Source: Halanaerobium sp. (lineage in GTDB: Bacteria; Bacillota; Halanaerobiia; Halanaerobiales; Halanaerobiaceae). From it: a stretch of 8,764 bases of DNA. Below the pieces are notes generated by a model. It searched no databases. It was not told where the DNA came from and was given only the letters and a program-made list of their open reading frames with translations. A program made the translations under genes and the position numbers. The stretch lies in assembly GCA_003070825.1 (NCBI GenBank), contig QBLP01000062.1, positions 1-8,764 of the forward strand, written 5' to 3'. Positions 6,685 through 8,764 of this stretch are shown here, piece after piece; the first letter of the stretch is position 1; each line of letters opens with the position of its first letter.

Positions 6685-8058
6685 TTAATTTTCCTGCTTA
6701 GATTTTGGATTATATATTCGAGCAGGAACGCCCATTACTGTATCACCAGAATTAATATCTTTTGTAACTACTGATCCAGCAGCTGTCTTAGCCCTGTCAC
6801 CAATTTTAAGTGGCGCAATTAAAATAGAATCACTGCCGATGAAGACATCACTACCAATTTCAGTCTTAAATTTATTTTCTCCATCATAATTCGCAAATAT
6901 TGTACCGGCTCCGATATTTGTTCTTTCACCAATTTCGGCATCTCCAGCATAACATAAATGAGGAACCTTAGCTCCATTTTTAACTGTAGTCTTTTTAAGC
7001 TCTACAAAATCACCAATTTTACAATTAGCTTCTACTGTAGAACCCGGTCTTAGATAAGCAAAAGGCCCAACATTAGTTCCAGCTCCAACTTTACTTTCCT
7101 TTATAATAGTATTTGAAAGGATTTCAACATTTTCCCCTATAACTGCATCTTTCAATTTGCAGTTTGGATTAATGGTAGTGTTTTGAGCAATTTTAGTTTT
7201 TCCTTCCAGATAATTAAAAGGATAAATTGTAACATCCTTTGCTATCTCCACCTCAGCATCTATGTATGTAGTATCTGGATCAATAATTGTTACTCCATTT
7301 GCCAGATGTTTGTCAGCTATTCTGCCTCTTAATATTTTTTCGGCCTCTGCCTGCTGTTTACGAGTGTTAATCCCTATAATTTCATCAGAATCCTCGACAG
7401 TATATGTATTTATTTTTTTATTTCTAGTTACAGCAAATTCTATAATATCAGTTAAATAATATTCCTGCTGAGCGTTATTATTATTCATATTTGCCATAAA
7501 ATCTCTCAACAGGGCACTATCGATACAGTTTACCCCACTATTAATTTCACTGATCTGCTTTGTTTCTGAATCAGCATCTTTTTCTTCTACAATTGCAGTT
7601 AAATTACCAGCCTCATTCTTAACGATTCTTCCATATCCTTCAGGATCATCAAAAATAGCCGTCATAACTGTTAAATCAGAATTGCTCTGCTTATGTTCTT
7701 TAACAAATTCTGCAATAGTCTCTTTTCTTAATAAAGGAGTATCTCCATAAAGAATCAATACCGGACCCTCATAATCTGCAAAAAAACTTTCAGCCTGTTT
7801 TACAGCATGACCGGTACCTAATTGTTCTGACTGTATTACATAATTTAAATCCCATTTATTTAAATCTTCCAATTCAGACTGAACCTCTTCTTTTTGATGT
7901 CCAATCACATTAACTATTTTACTATTTAAACCATCTAAAGTATTTAAGACATGCTTAATGATTGCCTTACCGGCAACTGGATGTAATACCTTAATTTTAT
8001 CTGATTTCATTCTGGTTCCCTTACCGGCAGCCAGAATAATACTTAAAAGATCTGCCAT
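6685..8058 (-). CDS. glmU: Bifunctional UDP-N-acetylglucosamine pyrophosphorylase / glucosamine-1-phosphate N-acetyltransferase
   Basis: This enzyme catalyses the last two steps to UDP-GlcNAc, the precursor of peptidoglycan and other envelope polymers: acetylation of GlcN-1-P by acetyl-CoA, then uridylyl transfer from UTP. The 457 residues match the family. The N-terminal Rossmann-like domain (1 to about 230) has the signature LAAGKGTRMKSDKIKVLH at 9-26, QLGTGHAV at 79-86, YGDTPLL at 104-110 with the metal-binding Asp106, and GYGRIV at 141-146. The C-terminal left-handed beta helix (about 250-445) shows hexapeptide repeats and KVPHLCYAGDAEIGE at 364-378. His367 there is the likely acetyltransfer base, and NIGAGTIFANYDG follows at 381-393. 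ATG 8058 follows AAAGGAGG with 9-base spacing. It leads the glmU-prs unit. Its usual upstream neighbour spoVG is replaced here by a transposase gene pointing away. Confidence 0.98.
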   Translation of the reverse strand: MADLLSIILAAGKGTRMKSDKIKVLHPVAGKAIIKHVLNTLDGLNSKIVNVIGHQKEEVQSELEDLNKWDLNYVIQSEQLGTGHAVKQAESFFADYEGPVLILYGDTPLLRKETIAEFVKEHKQSNSDLTVMTAIFDDPEGYGRIVKNEAGNLTAIVEEKDADSETKQISEINSGVNCIDSALLRDFMANMNNNNAQQEYYLTDIIEFAVTRNKKINTYTVEDSDEIIGINTRKQQAEAEKILRGRIADKHLANGVTIIDPDTTYIDAEVEIAKDVTIYPFNYLEGKTKIAQNTTINPNCKLKDAVIGENVEILSNTIIKESKVGAGTNVGPFAYLRPGSTVEANCKIGDFVELKKTTVKNGAKVPHLCYAGDAEIGERTNIGAGTIFANYDGENKFKTEIGSDVFIGSDSILIAPLKIGDRAKTAAGSVVTKDINSGDTVMGVPARIYNPKSKQEN

Positions 8059-8111
8059 CTATAATTTCCTCCTTTAAATAAGGAATAAATAGTCGTTTGT
8101 ATAATGTCTAA

Positions 8112-8130
8112 GGCCCGAAATAACAGGGCT
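8112..8130. repeat. Small inverted repeat at the presumed left end of the insertion element
   Basis: GGCCC (8112-8116) and GGGCT (8126-8130) form a stem of four G-C pairs plus one G-T, with a nine-base loop. It is a GC-rich island between glmU and the transposase promoter and may lie at or near the element's left terminus. No right end is visible for comparison, so the boundary is inferred. Confidence 0.35.
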
Positions 8131-8147
8131 CATGACATAAATTTTTG

Positions 8148-8176
8148 GTGACTTCCTCCTTAAGATATGGTATAAT
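8148..8176 (+). promoter_or_regulatory. Transposase promoter (extended -10)
   Basis: GTGACT (8148-8153, four of six -35 matches) is followed after 17 bp by a perfect TATAAT (8171-8176). A TGG immediately before it gives an extended -10 element. Transcription would start about 40 bases before the transposase ATG. Orientation is away from glmU. Confidence 0.65.
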
Positions 8177-8224
8177 ATAGTTAGAAATACTAAAAATACC
8201 ACACACTAAAAGGAGGAAATCATA

Positions 8225-8743
8225 ATGTCTTTTAATTCTAAAAAGCAATTGTCTTTCGGTGATCTTTATGAACAGGCCAAAGATTGGGCTCAAAATGATA
8301 AACCTCAATTCCTTGAAATGCTCGATCAATATCTTGATTTATCTGAATTTATTCCTGCCAGTTTCTACACTGCTTACTATAAATATTTTGGTAGAAAAAG
8401 AGAATACGGTCTGGAATCAATGCTTTCTGCCTTTATCCTGCAAAAAATATTAGGAATTCCAACTCTTGTGCTCTTAGTTAATATTTTTGCTTTAAGCAGT
8501 GACTTAAGAGATTTCTGTGGTTTTAAATCTGTGCCTGATATCTCTCAGTTTTCTCGTTTTAAGACCAAGTTTGAAGATAATTTGGAAGAACTTTTTTATC
8601 ATCTTGTTGATGTCACTGAACCTCTTTGCAGAAAAATTGATCCTCTAAAATCTGATCTTTTCATTTATGATACAACTGGCTTTGAACCCTATGTGACTGA
8701 AAACAATCCTAAATACATAAACAATATCATGGATCGGGTATAA
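8225..8743 (+). pseudogene. Truncated DDE transposase, IS4/IS5-like with DUF772-type N-terminus
   Basis: This is a plus-strand frame of 172 codons. The N-terminal part resembles transposases with a DUF772-like helical region: GRKREYGLESMLSAFILQK at 56-74 and SSDLRDFCGFKSVPDISQFS at 91-110. It reaches the start of the catalytic core, LFIYDTTGFEPYVTENNPKY at 145-164, where Asp149 is the likely first residue of the DDE triad. Relatives are about 400-550 residues and carry the second Asp and the Glu further on. Here the frame diverges after NNPKY and ends NNIMDRV-stop. The other two plus frames show no continuation before the window edge. It is therefore probably inactive, through a deletion, an internal insertion or a sequence error. 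Start ATG 8225 has AAAGGAGG 8 bases upstream and a strong promoter, so the stub could still be transcribed. Confidence 0.75.
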
Positions 8744-8764
8744 TTAATTAAACAGTTTTTTCTC

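Larger units (their letters stand above)
8111..8743 (+). mobile_element. Partial insertion sequence with DDE transposase (IS4/IS5-like)
   Basis: It consists of a transposase gene with its own promoter, inserted upstream of glmU and oriented away from it. The left limit is placed provisionally at the GC-rich inverted repeat near 8111. The right part of the transposase and the right terminal repeat are not seen. No target duplication can be identified because only one side is in the window. The family is judged from the transposase alone. Confidence 0.55.

Noticed and set aside
8064..8220. A perfect 12-bp inverted repeat: ATTTCCTCCTTT at 8064-8075 and AAAGGAGGAAAT at 8209-8220
   Set aside because: Both copies are strong ribosome-binding sites of divergent genes (glmU and the transposase). 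The symmetry follows from that and is not evidence for element ends.
8108..8329. Minus-strand open frame of 73 codons overlapping the transposase start
   Set aside because: It is antisense to the transposase and crosses its promoter and ribosome-binding site, with no recognisable protein features.
1..8764. CRISPR array, tRNA or rRNA genes, toxin-antitoxin or defence genes
   Set aside because: No spaced direct repeats, no cloverleaf or rRNA segments, and no unexplained gene-sized space are visible on either strand.

Overview
The window is AT-rich DNA from a low-GC Firmicute. The core gene order is glmU, prs, ctc (ribosomal protein L25 family), pth, mfd, then a SpoVB/YabM-like flippase, all on the minus strand. 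This matches the spoVG-glmU-prs-ctc-pth-fin-mfd-spoVT-yabM neighbourhood of Bacillus and Clostridia. The style of the proteins, the glutamate-rich tail on L25 and the transposase type suggest an anaerobic halophile of the Halanaerobiales (Halanaerobium-like). That assignment is inference from pattern recognition, not from a search.

Layout, following minus-strand transcription from right to left. glmU (6685-8058) and prs (5720-6661) are 23 bp apart and clearly co-transcribed. A 136-bp gap follows, with a good extended -10 promoter and a leader containing alternative hairpins. Next come the L25/Ctc gene (4909-5583), a GC-rich 9-bp hairpin, and pth (4285-4842, TTG start). A 112-bp gap with another hairpin precedes mfd (684-4172). 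The flippase gene (start at 629) then runs off the left edge. At the right edge, on the plus strand, a transposase gene (8225-8743) with its own promoter diverges from glmU. It stops after about 172 residues, shortly after the first catalytic Asp, so it is a truncated insertion sequence.

The genes form a housekeeping cluster. GlmU makes UDP-GlcNAc for the cell wall and Prs makes PRPP for nucleotides. L25 binds 5S rRNA, and Pth rescues peptidyl-tRNA. Mfd removes stalled RNA polymerase and recruits excision repair, and the flippase probably moves a lipid-linked envelope intermediate. Every intergenic gap is under 170 bp, so no unannotated gene-sized space remains.

I see no undescribed defence, mobile or regulatory system here. 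The points worth a second look are the insertion element that separates glmU from its usual upstream neighbour, the abrupt end of its transposase, the intergenic hairpins, the apparent loss of fin and spoVT, and the polyglutamate tail of L25.
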